Shown: positions 35,216 through 47,485, counted from the first letter of the stretch. The stretch is 64,000 nucleotides of DNA from Henckelia pumila (GCF_033568475.1 NC_133123.1:62627522-62691521); one strand, 5' to 3'. Program-made: numbers and translations. Notes: generated by a model from the sequence alone, not told the origin.

Positions 35216-35788
35216 ATAAATCACAATTACAATTTTAATAAAGAATCATCTCGCCCAAACATTTATGGAAAATGCTATATGTACACATAATCTTAAACAG
35301 GGGATTACAAATATCTCTCCAAAATCTCGCAAGCGAGACTAATCAATTTATCGTGACTTTTTTTTTAATTATTTTTCTATTGGCCCATTATTGAAGAGGG
35401 ACCCTAATAAAATACAACTCTTCGTTTCGTTCCCTCTTCCTCTTCCTTTTGTCGTCAAGTCTGATCGTAAAATCTGAGGCAGAAGACTGCGGTAGTTTCA
35501 GTGAGTGTATTTCGCTTGTATTTTCGTTCAATAATCTATGTATTTGTTTTATTTAATTAGTTTAGTTAATAGTTATGAATTTGTTCATTGATGCTTCTAG
35601 AGTTTCTTGAATTCTGTATTGTTTTTCAAAATTAATGGAATTTCCTCTTAGTCTTCGGCTACCATCTAGAATTTTTTGAATTCTCTGCCAAGTGGAGTTG
35701 GTAAAACGTTGTTGGGTTATTGAAGCAGTGGTACAACAAAGAAACATATTAAACGATTGGGAAGTTTGTGGAGCAGAAGAATTTCAAT

Positions 35789-38700
35789 ATGGAAGAAGGT
35801 AGCTTTTTAATACATGTAGATTATTTTTTGAAAAAATATTAGATAGATAATATTGTATCCGTATTGATTTGATATACTTGGTGGATTTTACATTTGAATT
35901 TTTTCGGGTATTCATGATTTTATGGTTTTTTTATTTCCATGTGTTTTTATTTTCACCGTGCATTGGTGCGAGCACTAATTTTTTTGTCATGGCTTGAATT
36001 CTGGTTCTTGAGGTTTCTGTCTTGTGCGTCAAAATTAAGTCCTCTAGGCTTTAGTTGGATTTCAATTTAATGTTTAGACATAATTTGTTGTAGTGATTGA
36101 ATGTTTTATACTTTGATCTTTGGTTTTCTTTGGTTCATACTATTGATATTATTCAGGAGCTAAAATTGGAGATCCTTGTGGTCAACAAAGTTCTCTCATC
36201 TCTGAACTAGGTAATTTAATATCTCTGGTCTTATTTCTTCTAATGTTTACGGATTCAAATTGATTATAATAACAAAATGATCAATCTAACAGATTTGTGA
36301 TGAAGAAATTAAGAGTATCTTTAAGATTGATTAGGGATTTGGATTTGATAAAATTGTGTAATTGTTAAGTTCTCAAAATTTATTTGTAATTTGAACTAAG
36401 TTATTTGTCTCATAATTTTTTTTAGGTTCTTTAAATTCAGAAGCTGATGGTTTAATGAATGATGCACAATTATTTGTAGAAGACAGTGAGATTGAGCCCA
36501 AGGTTGTGATGAAATTTAAAAATGAGAATGAAGTCTTTGAATTCTACAAGATGTATGCCTATCATGTTGGTTTTCCAGTTAGAAAAAGAACTTCTCAGAA
36601 GAATAATAAAGGGGTGGTTACGTATGTTGCATTCACATGTAGTCGAGAAGGTTACAGAAGTAGTAATACAAATACTACACTGAATCCCCAGCCAAACAAT
36701 CAAACCGGTTGTAAAGCTAAGTTGTCAGCTTGTTCAGATGCTGCTAGAGTATGGAAAATTACCAATGTTCATCTCGAACACAATCGCCAAACTAGTCCAT
36801 CCAAATCCAGAGCATTTTGATGTTATCATCAATTGAATGCTCACGTGAAACTACAACTAGAGGTGAATGATATAGCAGGTATTCCTCTTCATAAAAGTTC
36901 GGTTGTTGTTGAAGCAGGTGGATATGAGAAGACGACTTTTATTGAAAAAGATTGTCGAAATTATATTGATAAGATCAGGAAATTAAGACTTGGAGAGGGA
37001 GATGCAGCTGCTATTCAAGCTTATTTCTCCAAAATGCAGTCACTTTGTCCAGGTTTTTTCTTTAGTTTGGATTTAGATGATGAGGGCCGATTAAAGAATG
37101 TATTTTGAGCAGATAATAGAAGTAGGCAAGCCGCAAGCATATAAGGAATTTGGGGATGTAGTGACTTTTGATACAACGTACTTAACTAATAAGTACGACA
37201 TGCCATTTGCTCCTTTCATCGGTGTAAATCATCATGGACAATCGATTCTACTTGGGTGTGGTCTACTTTTTAATGAGGATACAGAGACATTTGTATGGTT
37301 GTTTAGGACATGGCTAGAACGCATGGAATTTTGGACTCCTCATGGAATAATCACTGACCAGGACTGGGAAATGCAGAATTCCATAGAAACAGTATTTCCT
37401 AACACAAAACATAAGTGGTGTTTGTGGCATATACTTAAGAAATTACCTGAAAAATTTGGATATCATTTTCAAAAGACTTCCATACTCTCTTCTGTACACG
37501 AATTAGTGTATGAATCACAAACTGCTAATGAGTTCGAACATGGTTGGTTTTCTATGCTTGAAATGTATGAATTGAAAAATAATGATTGGTTGATCGGGCT
37601 TTTTAGGGAGAGAAGTCGTTGGGTTCCATGTATTCTCAAAACTTCATTTTGGGCAAGAATGTCAACAACTCAACGGAGTGAGGGTATAAATGCTTTTTTT
37701 GATGGGTATGTGCATTCAAAAACATATTTAAAGCAATTTGTGGAGCAATATTGAGCGAGCTCTGAGGAGTAAAGTTGAGAAAGAGTTTCAAGCAGATTTT
37801 AAGCCTTTCTCCCAGATGGTCCCTTGCATTACTCGATTCGATATGGAGAGACAATTTCAAAATGCTTATACAATTGTAAAATTTAAATAATTTTAACAAG
37901 AATTGACAGGAAAGATGTATTGTGACATTGAATCCACTGAGGAGGGGTCTTTTGATACGAAATATGTGGTCACAGAAGATTTTACAGTGCGTGAGAGAAT
38001 TAAGGAAAAAAAGTTTGAAATTGTGTTTGAGAAAGATAAATGCACATTTTCTTGTAGTTGTCATCTATTTGAGTTCAGGGGAATAATTTGTAGGCATGCT
38101 ATTACAGTTTTGATCCGTAATAAGTTGCCGGTGGTTCTTGAGCAATATATATTGCGACGCTGGAGGAAGAATGTGAGTAGATTGTATATGAGGGTGAAAA
38201 TCAATTATAATGGATGGATAACTACTCCTGGTCAGTTAAATTATGAGAAGTTGTGTGAAGCATTTACAAATGTTGCAGATTTTATTGCAGATAATGATGA
38301 TGAAACTCAAAAGCTACTCGAGTGGATTGAAAGTAAAGTGCTATATCAAAGTTGCGATCAGGCTATGACCATAATTTGGTATCAGTATTAAGCAAGAAAG
38401 TACAGTCTGATCATGTTGATGATGCAACTCAAGCTTCTACTTACAAAGTTCTTGATCCAAAGTACACTAAAACAAAAAGACCCCTAAGAAGCTTCGAAAA
38501 AGAGGTTCATTAGAGAAGTGTTCTAAGAAATCGAAGGTACAAGATATTTCTAATACTTTCTTATAAAGTATCAACACCTAACATTTTATTAATACATATG
38601 TTGGTTTTGTAGGTATCTGTGAAAGCCAGCAAAGGACAAAACTCCCAACCAGAAAATATTGAATTCAATAATGTGTTTATTCAACCACTTGATCAAAATT

Positions 38701-38950
38701 ATGTGATTCCTTCGTTCTCTTCCTCACAACAATTAATGGTATGTTATGTTTTTCGTGTTTGATGTTTCTAATCATATCTATGTTTGTTTCTTACATTTGC
38801 ATAATAATTATAGGGTGTTCAACACCATCCATGGAATATCGATTACGGAGCACATTTAGTATCCAACTACGGAGTTGATCAAGCATCGACAACACTATGC
38901 TCGTCAAGACGATGTTCGAATGAGGATGGAGTGATAGAAGAGCGTAATGA
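35789..38950 (+). pseudogene. FAR1-RELATED SEQUENCE-like transposase gene, broken
   Basis: Family role: DNA-binding MULE transposase, some members domesticated as light-signalling factors. A plausible start is ATG at 35789. A 10-bp exon (to 35798), an exon 36157-36210 and the main exon from 36426 join in phase with GT..AG introns. The FAR1 zinc-binding domain (EFYKMYAYHVGFPVRKRTSQK .. GCKAKL) is at 36520-36780. The MULE transposase core includes VVTFDTTYLTNKYDMPFAPFIGVNHH (37160-37240) and a WCLWHILKKLP motif (about 37420). The SWIM finger CSCHLFEFRGIICRH is at 38050-38096. Breaks: TGA 36818, TGA 37106 where family members have Trp, a shift near 37130, a 1-bp shift near 37753 and stops near 37890. 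A basic C-terminal tail follows 38391 in another frame. With TIRs around it, it is an element gene rather than host FAR1. Confidence 0.85.
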
Positions 38951-39244
38951 GTTATGAAGAAAATTATTCTGCAATTTTGATTTTTATTATATGTTAAAAG
39001 TCGACTATCATTTTGAAATGAATGTGAATTCAAAACCAATTTGATATGTTATGGTTGTTATATTCACGTCATTTAAACTATTTATTTTTTTATATGCATT
39101 CATCATAGCATTACTCATCAAATTAAAATTTTCTATTTTTGAATAACGATCAACTTATAAACCAAATACAATTAAAGAAGAAAAGTTTGAAGAAAAAAAT
39201 ATTAAATTAAAAATAAAAATAATATTCAAACGAGATTATTTCGT

Positions 39245-39467
39245 TTGAATAAAATATCAAATTAAAATAAATAAAAATAAAAATTATTTTCACAAAATAA
39301 TTAAAAAAAATTAGAAAGAAATAATCATATTTTTCTCTAATAGTATTTTTTTTTTAATCAAATAAAACAATTGTAGGTAAGGAAATAAATTTTGCAATAA
39401 TTTTAGGGTAGATTTATAATTTAATTATCGCATGTAAACCATTGTGTAAGACTACGTGTACACGTAG
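39245..39467. repeat. Shared 3' terminal segment, copy 1
   Basis: About 220 bp from 'gaataaaatatcaaatta' to 'tacgtgtacacg' recur at 42556-42770 with few differences. It is the 3' end of the first FAR1-type element. Confidence 0.85.
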
Positions 39468-39484
39468 CATGGTCCATAAATAAA

Positions 39485-40126
39485 TATATATATATATATA
39501 TAATATAATATAAAAAAACGTCAAATATCAAAATAGCTCATAATTTAATGTAAAAAAATAAAAAATTACTCTCTGCATTCAAATATCAAAATAGCTCATA
39601 ATTTAATGTAGAAAAATAAAAAAAAAAATACTATGTGCATTTTTTTAACAAGAAGTTGAAATATTCTTAACTTCAATCAAAATATTAGATACACTCGTTT
39701 TTAATTTCGTCAACATATAATTTATTATGTGAATTTGAATGATGAAAATTGTCATTACAATCATACAAAAAAATATTTTTACATCTAAATGTAATATATA
39801 TTTTTTACAACTTTATATTATGAAACGATAAAAGAAATAAAATTAAATACCAAAAATTAAAACAAAAAACTAATATGATTTATATTTATTTTTAGTCAAT
39901 ATATTTTGTATTATTTGAAGAAAATATAATTCAAAAATATTTTATATACGATATACATTGTTCGAGTCATATTCATATATTTTTTTATATATAAGAGATC
40001 TACAAATAAGTATTTTTTTTATTAAAAAAACATATGGGTAAATTTACCAAATTAGACGTTCTTCAAGATCAGCCAAACGGTTTAGTCTATGCTGGCCAAA
40101 GGATTGTGCCCTCATTCATTAAAAGG
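39485..40126. other. AT-rich intergenic stretch
   Basis: No gene is seen. A TA run lies at 39483-39500, and a ~60-bp tandem duplication ('tcaaaatagctcataatttaatgta') at about 39525-39645. Confidence 0.6.
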
Positions 40127-41147
40127 GCGACACGTGTCGCTTAATTTAAATAAAATTAAAAAAAATGAAAAGCTGATTATTATAATGAAAAATAGATGAA
40201 AACAAAAGGAAAACAGATCAGATATTTGAACATGGTTAGATTTCAAAAAATTTGATTTCTCGCGCTCTCTCTCATCATCTCTCCAATCCACCCGCCGAAA
40301 ATTCTAAAATTTTGTTTCTCAGAGATCAACCTACCGTAATCCTCTCTCGTCATCTCTCGCCATAGACGGAACCAAATTTCCAGAATTCTGTTCTGTTCTT
40401 GGCGCTCTCACCGTCATTCTCTCTTGGCATCTGTCGGCCCAAACAACGGGGTTAAGTGTGGAGGTTATCGTCATTTCTTGGACCCAAGAGTTCCAGAATT
40501 CTGTTCTTGGCGCTCATCTCACGGTCATCGTCTGTCGGCATCTCTCGGACCAAAAAAAGAAAGTGAGTGTGGAGGTTTAGTTTTCTACCATGATTCCAGT
40601 GTGATTTTTGTTTTGGGAATGTATTGTTCACTGATCATGGTGTGTGTCCATTCCGATTTTGGCTTTTCTCGTTTTTTTTTCTTGGATTTTTGATTGGATT
40701 TCCGGCGATTGCTGTGTATTTGTTATTTTGGGATTTTGTTACTAGGAAAAGACTTCTCTTGCTTTGTTTCTTGTAATTGATTGGGTCTCTAGTGATTGTT
40801 TTGATAAGATTTCTGTGTCGGAATGTGATTGTTCGATCTTTGTTTTCTGGGTTTAAAGTAGTTTATCGAACTACTTTTGGACTTGGTCGAAGTGTTTTTA
40901 TGTTTTACTGGATAACAAACATATTTTTATGGTGAATATGCAAATTGATTTAGAATGGGCGTTTTGGGAGGATAATTTGTGAGGGTGTAGAGATGAATTT
41001 GGCCTTGGGAAATTTGTGGGAGGATTGGTTTCTCTGGCTTTGTTTCTTCTACTGTTTCTGTTATTTTACTGATTTTAGGATTGTGACTAAATTCTTAGAA
41101 ACTTGTGTATTGACAAATAATTTGTATTTATTATAGAGTTGATGGAA
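40127..41147 (+). promoter_or_regulatory. Upstream region of the second FAR1-type gene, with G-box palindrome and duplicated 5' leader
   Basis: GCGACACGTGTCGC (40127-40140) is a perfect 14-bp palindrome containing a CACGTG G-box. A CT-rich leader (40259-40400) follows. A ~110-bp tandem duplication has units starting CCAGAATTCTGTTC at about 40380 and 40491, each ending GTGTGGAGGTT. The frame at 40424-40693 only reads through this duplication. A T-rich stretch to about 41137 ending in an AG acceptor-like site suggests a leader intron. Promoter role is inferred. Confidence 0.4.
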
Positions 41148-42555
41148 GACGATATGGAAGAGGTTGAAGTTTCAAAATATGTAATTTCTGAAAAATGTTG
41201 AGGTACCATCTACCAACTCTATTGTAGATCAATTGAAGAGTAAACTACTTGTTGTTGCAGTATTCAAGAGTGTTGAAGATGCGTATTTACTCTATTGCAA
41301 TTATGCGCATGCTAAAGGGTTTAGCGTTAAGAAAGGTGATCAACGTTACTTTCCTGGTACTACTGAATTACAAGCTAAAGATTTTGAGTGTTCATGTGAA
41401 GGTAGTAAAGATGAAAATGCTCTAATGAAAAAAGTTCCTGTTTACTTGAAGCCAACTGGTAGAACTAAATGTAAAGCTAAACTTAGAATAACTAGACAAA
41501 AAGGGGGGGAGTAGATGGTTGGTAGGTTTGTAGCTGAGCATAATCATGATATGGTTGCAGCTGATCAAAGACATTTGTTGAGATCATCGTGTAATATTTC
41601 TCATGCTCAAATATCCACTTTAGAAGCAATGGTGAATGCTGGGATATCTGTGGCTAATGTTGTATCTTATATGGAAAATGAAGCCCAAGGACCACAGAAT
41701 TTGAATTTTATTCGAAAAGATGTATACAATCACCTTGGTCGTATGAAAAAACATACAAAAATTGAGATTGGGGATGCTTCTGCACTACTTCATCACTTCA
41801 TAAATAAAGCGAATAATGAGTCGCATTTTTATTGGAATGTGCAGTTAGATGATGACAATAGGGTCATGAACTTTTTCCTTAGGGACTCAAGATGTCAAGT
41901 TGATTTTGGTTATTTCGGCGATGTTTTGTCTGTTGACACCACTTATCGAACCAATCGTTACAATTGTGCTCCTTTCGTTGGAATTAATCATCATAAGCAA
42001 AATGTGATGTTTGGCTTGGCATTCATGTCTGATGAAACTGAGAGTTCATTCGAATGGTTGTTACTTTTCTTGATTCTATGAATGAAAACCAACCTGAAAT
42101 TATTTTTACGGACCAATGCCAAGCCATGATGAATGCAATTGAGACAGTATTTCCACATTCACACCATCGTATGTCAATGGCACATCAATCAAAATGCTCC
42201 CTCACACTTAGGGAGTTTGAATGGTGATTCGAGATTTAAAAAATTGTGAAATAAATGCATGAGTCATTGCGAATCTGAAAAAGAATTTGAAGCCACATGG
42301 AGGATTATGATTGATGAATATAATATCAGTGGTCACAAATGGTTAAATAATATGTATGCATTGAGATACAAATGAGCTACGACATTTAGTAGGCATAGGT
42401 TTAGTGCTGGTCTTTTGGCAACTTCTAGAAGTGAGAGGACAAATGCAACGATGAAGAGATTGGGTAATAGCGCAATTTCATTGTATGATTTTGTGCAGAA
42501 TTATGAAAAAATCCAGAAAAGTTGGCGAGATAAAGAAAATGCTGAGGATACGCGT
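41148..42555 (+). pseudogene. Second FAR1-RELATED-like transposase gene, truncated
   Basis: It begins near an ATG with an acidic N-terminus, then shifts frame near 41195. The FAR1 domain (AYLLYCNYAHAKGFSVKKGDQRY .. TKCKAKLRI) is at 41270-41500. TAG at 41512-41514 interrupts it. The next part has the FAR1 HNHDM segment, a linker and the start of the MULE core (YFGDVLSVDTTYRTNRYNCAPFVGINHHKQN, about 41910-42000). After 42060 frames decay (TDQCQAMMNAIETVFPHSHH, then RSERTNATMKRLGN near 42430). The SWIM finger is missing: at 42556 the sequence jumps to the 3' terminal segment shared with the first element. It is a different subfamily from 35789-38950. Confidence 0.83.
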
Positions 42556-42770
42556 TGAATAAAATATCAAATTAAAATAAATAATAATAAAAATTATTTT
42601 CACAAAATAATAAAAAAAAAATTAAGAAAGAAATAATCATATTTTTCTCTAATAGTATTTTTTTTAATCAAATAAAACAATTGTAGGTAAGGAAATAAAT
42701 TTTGCAATAATTTTAGGGTAGATTTATAATTTAATTATCACGTGTAAAGCAATGTGTAAGACTACGTGTA
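42556..42770. repeat. Shared 3' terminal segment, copy 2
   Basis: It matches 39245-39467 up to TACGTGTACACG and then diverges (TTTCCAACA instead of TAGCATGG), so the outer part of the terminal repeat is lost. Confidence 0.85.
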
Positions 42771-42964
42771 CACGTTTCCAACATTTATACACTACAACCT
42801 CTTGAAATTGGGATTTTTTTCCGAGTTTCTTTATAAAAAGTTAATTTTTTAAGAGTGGTTCATCTGTCAAAACTTAAATATCACTCAACGATGTGAATAA
42901 TATCACAGCTTCTTCGACAAATTGCCACACACAACAAGGCTAGTAAAATGCACAACGTTGTTGA

Positions 42965-44753
42965 TCAAGAATCCTCAAGCTTGCCACATTCAAATTTAGA
43001 CATTTTGAACAAAATTCCAACCAAGAATTTGGCAAACACCTTATCTCTCAAAAAGCTCAACAAAATCCCATCACTCTGCTGTACAAAGCCTACAACATAA
43101 GCTGCACTAACAAGCTTCATACTCCTCCATCTCCTCTCTCTTGCATACTTTTTCAACCCAATTTCGATCATCCGGTGCTCGACTTCCTCACCGCCTTTTT
43201 GCATCCCAACGCTCGATTTCCATGTCAAAGCATCGGCTAAATTCCTGGCTAAAACAACAGCATCTTCTAGAGCGGAACAACCGCCTTGGCCTATATCTGG
43301 TGTCATAGGGTGCAACGCGTCACCGACCACACAAATGTTGTCTTTACTGATATATCCCCACAGGAGATCCCATGGATGCCTGAATTTTAGCTGAGACCAT
43401 ACCATATTGTTTAGATCAGTTCTTTCGAAAACGTCTCGAATCTTATCGGGGATGTTTCCAAGCTTGGAAGATACAAACTTTTTCATTTTAACTGGTTCTT
43501 CTTCTATGCCTCTGTCTGCACCAAATTTTGTAAAAGCCCATGTAAAACCCCAAATTACATGCACTTTGGGACCAAGAAAATAATGAGTCTCCACAAGAAT
43601 AAGACAATGTTTCTAAGAAAGAAAGAAATGGACCTGCTGGAGAGGGAATGTATGTGAAAAACCAGTAGACACCATGATCATCACATGGAGTGACGCCATA
43701 TCTTGAGCCATTTCCAAAGAACTGCAAAAACTTCTGCCCGAGGCCATGTCCATCCTCAAACTCTACATGACCCCTAATCGATGCTCGTCCCGCCAATGAT
43801 GGCTTCTTCAGGCCTAAATATTCGGCCACCTTTGAGTTTACTCCATCACATCCAATCAACACCTAGTGTAAAAAAACATGAAATATCTCTATAAATTGCA
43901 GAAAAAATACCAACATCAAATATTACTCCTAGCTACTTCTTCGGTTCAATCCATTACCTTAGTTTTAATAACAGTTCCATCAGCAAGATGAACTAACTTG
44001 AAGTAACCAGATTCCTCAATATGTACCAGTTTAGATGAGTACCTAATGGTGCCTCCCGGAAGTTCGTTCTTCAACGTTTCAATCAGGACCTTCCTATCAA
44101 CACGACGAACTTCATGATCTCCCCTGCACGCACACCATGCAGCATATTGACAACTGGCTCCTGGTGAAAATTAATTTTTGCCAAGAGAAAACAATCATCC
44201 ATTTGAAACTCACCCAAATAGTAGTTCTGCAGTTGTCAGGCCCGAAACGACTGAAGTGGTCACTAGACTGCAAGAAATAGTTGAATGAAGTTCGAAAATA
44301 GGGGCAGAAGCCGCATGCATCAAGCATCAAAGGTAATGAAAAACAACATAGCAACGACTATACCTAACAAGCTGCTTATGTTGCCGACGAAGATCGTCAC
44401 CGATACCAATGGCATCTAATGCCTTCCAAGCATTAGGCCACAATGCCAGAGCGTACCCTTCGGCCCTCAGTGCATTTGCTGACTCCAACACCAAGCTCCG
44501 AATCCCCAGCCTATGGAAACCGAATCCGAAAAGTATTTGATTAAGATAAACATACTATTTGCTGCTATCCAGTCTACATTTCATGCTCCACCACTAAAAT
44601 TAGAAGACGCAAGATCTAGCATATAAAGACTGAACTAATTTAATGATGAAACTCAAGTTTCATCGCTAAAATAAAAGTCAGAAAGTACCTGTGAAGTCCT
44701 AAAGACGTCGCAAGGCCAGCTATTCCAGCACCAACAATCAATATTTCCTCCAT
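42965..44753 (-). CDS. FAD-dependent monooxygenase, six exons (MO2/CTF2A-like)
   Basis: An aromatic-ring-hydroxylase-type flavoprotein monooxygenase; substrate unknown. Exons on the minus strand, joined in phase with GT..AG: 44689-44753, 44364-44510, 44214-44267, 43958-44123, 43634-43862, 42965-43515. They give 403 codons, the normal size of the plant monooxygenase 1/2/3 family. The FAD Rossmann motif ([19 protein letters not shown]) is at residues 4-22, the DG motif ([18 protein letters not shown]) at about 145-162, and the second FAD motif ([22 protein letters not shown]) at about 275-296. No stop or frameshift is needed. I chose the start because the Rossmann strand follows at once, as in family members; no plastid transit peptide is encoded there. 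The 118-bp intron at 43516-43633 could be mistaken for coding because it is partly open. This is the only intact non-transposon gene here. Upstream it is flanked by a MITE (44798-45067). Confidence 0.9.
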
Positions 44754-44797
44754 AATCTATGTCAACATGCTACCTGCTTTTTCAAAATAACAAGAAA

Positions 44798-45067
44798 GGG
44801 AAATTGTTATTTTTGGTGGTATATTTGATTCATTGCGATTTTGGTCTTTATCTTTAAGTTTTTGGCAATTTTAGTTATATTTTATCGTGTGTGTTGACGT
44901 TGCATTACATACGCCAACACCGCATTGATGACGAATTGAGACCACGTCGGAAAAAGACTAAAATGATAAAAACAAACAAAAACTAACGAACTAAAACTGA
45001 AATTTGACAATATTGAGAACTAAAATCATACAAAAACACATGTACAAGACCAAAAACATAATTCTTA
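44798..45067. mobile_element. MITE-like repeat, diverged copy of the 47255 family
   Basis: The left end GGGAAATTGTTATTTTTGGT and the inverse of the right end ..GACCAAAAACATAATTC match imperfectly. The inner sequence has the same layout as 47255-47485 (..GTTTTTGGCAATTTT.., ..ACTAAAACTGAAATTTGA..). It starts 45 bp upstream of the monooxygenase start codon, so it sits in or near its promoter. Confidence 0.6.
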
Positions 45068-46947
45068 AAAAATAATAATAGACAGACATCCCATATAATT
45101 TTAATTTCACTACTATATCCAGCCACAAGATAGAAATGCGGAAATGAAGATTAAAACAACATCACAATCTACCTAGAAAACCTCTAAACATTTTATGGTA
45201 AAAACAATTAGCAAGATTTAACTATGCATGATATATTCTTCCCGTGCTAATCATATAGTCCATTTTTTTGTTGTTGAAATAATCATACAGTCCATTGTAT
45301 TTTGTTTTGCTTTTTTGTTTTTGTTTTTGTTTTTGTTTTTACATAGAATAAGGATGTTATTTCGAAAACAAATCATACAACAACTTTCTAATATACCCTT
45401 ATTTAATAATATTGCGAAAACAAATTGAATGTTACAATATATACACATTAGATAGGGGCAAAATTTTTTATTAAACGCAGAATACAAACTATGTATTTGG
45501 GACTGACGAAAAAAAAAGGTACACTACATAGTATTGAAATGGAGGGAGTGTGGTAAAATGTAAACTACAGTTTTGAAATTAAACGATTGTATTCAGCGCG
45601 AGGCTTCAAAATTTTACAATCGGTCGAAGACCATAATTTTAAATTAAACGCTTCTATATTATCATTGAAGATTAAACTAATATACTTATCTGACATGAAT
45701 TATTAGCACATATTATCCTACGTACGTACAAATGAAGAAACACAAGCAATGGAAGTTATTGCACCAAATATCTTCAAGTATTAAATTGGTCAGTATAGTC
45801 CAATGGTTTTTTAAAAATAAACTAATCCATATTATATTGCGTGCAAATCTCAAACAACACATCAATTAATTTGCTAGTAAATTTAATTTATTATTTATAT
45901 AATAGAAAAAAAAAACCAGTTCAAGAAATAAAGGGTACCTTTGCCCAAAATGACTACCGTTTTCTTTTCACCTGCGCTAAATGATATTGGAGTGTGAATA
46001 AACTTATATATTATGTGTTACATATTTTTCTCAATTTTTTTCTTTATACGTGAATAATAATATTTAATATGGTTAGCTTTAATGTGTCTTCTTCTTGGCC
46101 AACCACGTTTCATCTATCATATTGAACTGAAAATTGTGGTCGAGAAATGACGATTGACATGACGGGCCTACTCAGTGGGCTTTCTTCATTAAGCCCACTT
46201 TCAATAATTAGTGTTTTTTTTTTATAATCTCAATTCGAGCTCGACATCTCTTTTGTCAATGTCGAAAAAACTACTGCGACATTATTTCACGTGTTAAATT
46301 CGAGATACGAATTTATGATCCGATCCGATCCGATCCCATAATGAAAGGTATTATTTGTCAATTATAATGCGAAAGAAATTCTATGAAATATTGATTTGAA
46401 CGAAAAATATTATTTTAATTTATCGTATATGTTGATTTGAGAGAAAAATATTAATAATTATACCCAAAGTATATATTATATTTTACTGCATATATAGACT
46501 AAGCAACTCATCTTACAAATACATATCCGTGAGATTGTTGTACAAGATATCTTCTAGTTCTATTGGTGTGAAATGTGTTATATATCATGCTTTGACCCTA
46601 TAATGGAAAATAGGTGCACATTTTGTCTTTACATGTAATTTTCTCTCCTATCATTTCAATTTTAAAAATTAATGATTTTTATTTTAACAAAAAACCTACT
46701 TCATTCTCTAAATTTTATACGAAACACACGTATTGCATGTACAAAATAAACATTTTATATATATGTGTGTGTCAAAATTTTCACCCAACTTGTAAAGACA
46801 CTGCCCTAATAGTGCATTTAATGATAAAAATTTATCAATATATGTAGGATCCACTGAAAAATAATGGACCTTATATATATATTGATAAATCTCCACCTTT
46901 AAATGTTATTTGAGGTAGTGCCCGTACAAGTAGGGTATTATTTATCA

Positions 46948-46981
<34 letters not shown>

Positions 46982-46985
46982 TCTC
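45068..46985. other. Intergenic, AT-rich
   Basis: No gene is seen. Small features are a (TTTTTG)n run at 45309-45341, a perfect hairpin AGTGGGCTT/AAGCCCACT at 46174-46199, GATCC repeats near 46316-46335, and TA, CA and CT runs at 46950-46993. Confidence 0.6.
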
Positions 46986-47187
46986 TCTCTCTAGTAAAAC
47001 CTTTATAATTTTAATAATTTTGGGACCGTTATATTTAAATAATTTTGAGAGATGTTAATTAATCGTTAAATTAATAAATTATTATTTTTAAATTTAAAAT
47101 GATTTGAAACAAACATATAATATATGTATACAATAAATAATATTCATATTTTAATCACACACGCATCGCGTGTGCAGGCGCGACTAG
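46986..47187 (+). mobile_element. Possible small non-autonomous Helitron
   Basis: The 3' end shows the expected Helitron layout: a hairpin CACACGC-atcg-GCGTGTG-like stem (47157-47174), about ten bases, then CTAG (47184-47187) followed by T. The 5' end would be TCTCTCTAGTAAAACC near 46986, following the TC rule. The hairpin and CTAG are repeated at 58225-58228. The assignment rests on motif only; the 5' end is a guess. Confidence 0.4.
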
Positions 47188-47472
47188 TATATATAAATGG
47201 ATTAATTAGCAGGATATCATGCCCAAATTTGGAAATTCATAAAAATAAAAAATAGGGAAAATTGTTGTTTTGTCCCGCAAATTTGTCATTTTGCGATTTT
47301 TTTCCTCTATGTTATCAATTTAAACCCATCAATGCAGCGCTGATATAAAGTGAATGTGTATAGTGATGAAAAAAGATTAAAATTGTCAAAAATCGAAATA
47401 CGAAAGACTAAAGTTGAAATTTGAAAGAATAAAAAATCAAAATCATTAACTGACAAAATTATGGGACCAAAA
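47134..47472 (+). repeat. ~340-bp direct repeat flanking M1, left copy
   Basis: It runs from TAAATAATATTCATATTTTAATC through the hairpin-CTAG motif and a MITE to GGGACCAAAA. The right copy is 58175-58511. By eye identity is about 93%. The pair brackets the whole Mutator-like element M1, with about 130 bp between this copy and the M1 left end. Confidence 0.85.
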
Positions 47473-47485
47473 CATCAATTTTCCC
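47255..47485. mobile_element. MITE, 231 bp
   Basis: Terminal inverted repeats are GGGAAAATTGTTGTTTTGTCCC on the left and the inverse of GGGACCAAAACATCAATTTTCCC on the right, differing at about two positions. A second copy at 58297-58511 is cut by E5 and a diverged one is at 44798. Superfamily not determined; flanks AAAAATA and AAAATTA may be a decayed duplication. Confidence 0.7.

Larger units (their letters stand above)
35264..39474 (+). mobile_element. FAR1-type Mutator-like element with imperfect terminal inverted repeats
   Basis: TTTATGGAAAATGCTATATG at 35264 onward and the inverse of the sequence ending ..GTAGCATGGTCCATAAA near 39480 match over about 36 bp at roughly 75%, centred on TGTACACAT/TGTACACGT. 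The interior carries a decayed FAR1-RELATED gene on the plus strand. I could not find a 9-bp TSD. A second copy of the last ~220 bp lies at 42556-42770. Confidence 0.55.

Noticed and set aside
35789..38950. Host FAR1/FHY3 light-signalling gene
   Set aside because: It has in-frame stops, frameshifts and flanking inverted terminal repeats, which fit a decayed MULE transposase better.
35264..39480. A 9-bp target duplication for the first FAR1-type element
   Set aside because: The flanks next to the terminal repeats (AACATTTAT and ATAAATAAA) do not match, so none is claimed.
43488..43635. Extended reading of monooxygenase exon 5 (..[16 protein letters not shown]) as coding
   Set aside because: It breaks family homology. 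Splicing at 43634/43515 restores phase and the expected sequence, so the stretch is an intron.
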